A stretch of 9,674 nucleotides of DNA from Fimbriimonadaceae bacterium (GTDB taxonomy: Bacteria; Armatimonadota; Fimbriimonadia; Fimbriimonadales; Fimbriimonadaceae), in the NCBI GenBank assembly GCA_019454665.1, contig JACFNW010000050.1, positions 1-9,674 on the forward strand, given 5' to 3'. This document shows positions 9,087 to 9,674 of this stretch, piece after piece; the first letter of the stretch is position 1, and each line of letters begins with the position of its first letter. A program made the position numbers and the translations under genes. Under the pieces are notes generated by a model that was not told where the DNA came from, did not search any database, and saw only the letters and a program-made list of their open reading frames with translations.

Positions 9087-9674
9087 CTACGGCCCGAACG
9101 CCTCAGCCACGGCCTGAACGGCCCCACGCTGGACGGCCCCTTCGGGCCGAAGCGAGGCGAGGCCCCCGATGCGCGAAGCGTGCTCGGCGGCCTGAGCGGT
9201 CATCCGGCCCGAGCGCAACATCGTCGCGGCCAGCAGACATCGAAGCATGGGGTCCTCGCCGTGGCGCAACGCCTCGTCCAGGAATCGGGCCGTTTGCTCG
9301 AGTTGACCGGTCTCCAGGAGCGTTGCGGCGCACGAGGCGAGCAGGCTGGGAACCGCAGCCAATGGAGCCAGAAGGGGGCTGGGTTCGCGGTGGTTCGAGG
9401 GTTGCGACAGATACGCTTCGGCACGCAGCATGGGCTCCAGGGGAGAGGCCTCGTGGGCGCCGACGAGCGCCCATCGGTCTTCGTTGTCTTGGTCGAGTCC
9501 GGCCAATCGCCGGGCGAACGCCAGCGCCCACCACATGAGGGGATCGTCGCCCGCGAACCGCAGACCACCCTCGAACCAACGGCTCGCTTCCTCTGGCCGG
9601 TCGGTGCGCAACGCCTCGGTGCCGAGCAAGGCATGGGCGAGCCCGCGCAGCCCGGCATCGGAGAGCCCGTAACG
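9087..9674 (-). CDS. TPR-like helical repeat protein, 5' end beyond the window
   Basis: The frame is open from the right edge (first codons read RYGLSDAGLRGLAHALLGTE) to a TAG at 9087-9089, leaving about 195 residues, so the N-terminus is missing. The sequence is Ala/Leu/Arg-rich and built of paired helices: segments such as LRTDRPEEASRWFEGGLRFA, PLMWWALAFARRLAGL and ETGQLEQTARFLDEALRHGE resemble tetratricopeptide (TPR) hairpins, which act as protein-binding scaffolds. No catalytic motif is seen, and the C-terminus (AVAEAFGP) has no transmembrane segment. An internal TTG at 9629 is not needed as a start, because the frame stays open to the edge. The gene converges with the glycosidase-like gene across an 82-base gap. 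That gap shows no clear terminator. TPR assignment is by repeat rhythm only. Confidence 0.6.
   Translation of the reverse strand, partial: RYGLSDAGLRGLAHALLGTEALRTDRPEEASRWFEGGLRFAGDDPLMWWALAFARRLAGLDQDNEDRWALVGAHEASPLEPMLRAEAYLSQPSNHREPSPLLAPLAAVPSLLASCAATLLETGQLEQTARFLDEALRHGEDPMLRCLLAATMLRSGRMTAQAAEHASRIGGLASLRPEGAVQRGAVQAVAEAFGP

Noticed and set aside
9134..9149. Perfect six-pair hairpin CGGCCC-CTTC-GGGCCG
   Set aside because: It falls inside the coding part of the minus-strand TPR-like gene and has no T-run on either strand, so it is not supported as a terminator.

Overview
The window is GC-rich bacterial chromosome with six complete or near-complete genes plus one partial gene at each end, mostly tightly packed. 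Nothing looks mobile: there is no transposase, integrase, tRNA, rRNA, CRISPR array or long repeat. The mix fits a free-living bacterium: a lipoprotein signal, several Sec-type signal peptides, a DivIVA-family protein, and AmtB with a PII partner. A deep-branching phylum such as Armatimonadota (Fimbriimonadia) is plausible from the overall style, but this is a low-confidence guess because no phylogenetic marker is present.

Left part (1-2664): two divergent genes share a 74-base gap. The minus-strand gene begins at 955 and runs off the left edge. It has a signal peptide, a long accessory region and the first part of an alpha/beta-hydrolase (prolyl-oligopeptidase-like) domain. The plus-strand gene is a DUF885-family metallopeptidase-like lipoprotein with an intact HELIPGHH motif. 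Both look like exported hydrolases acting on peptide or ester substrates.

Middle part (2665-4438): a near-consensus sigma70 promoter drives amtB (ammonium channel), followed 18 bases later by a PII gene (glnK type). This is the classic nitrogen module: AmtB conducts ammonia and GlnK blocks it when nitrogen is plentiful. Both proteins keep their key residues.

Right part (4532-9004): a DivIVA-family coiled-coil protein is followed, after 79 bases, by a 920-residue hybrid histidine kinase (dCache-like sensor, HAMP, HisKA, HATPase, two receiver domains). The kinase stop codon overlaps the start of a secreted alpha/alpha-barrel (six-hairpin-like) protein in an ATGA junction, so these two are probably translationally coupled. 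A convergent partial minus-strand gene encoding a helical, TPR-like protein closes the window.

No previously undescribed multi-gene system is evident. The points most worth a second look are the kinase-glycosidase-like coupling, the altered membrane-tip residues of the DivIVA protein, a PII T-loop carrying both known modification residues, and a possible leaderless start in the divergent region.
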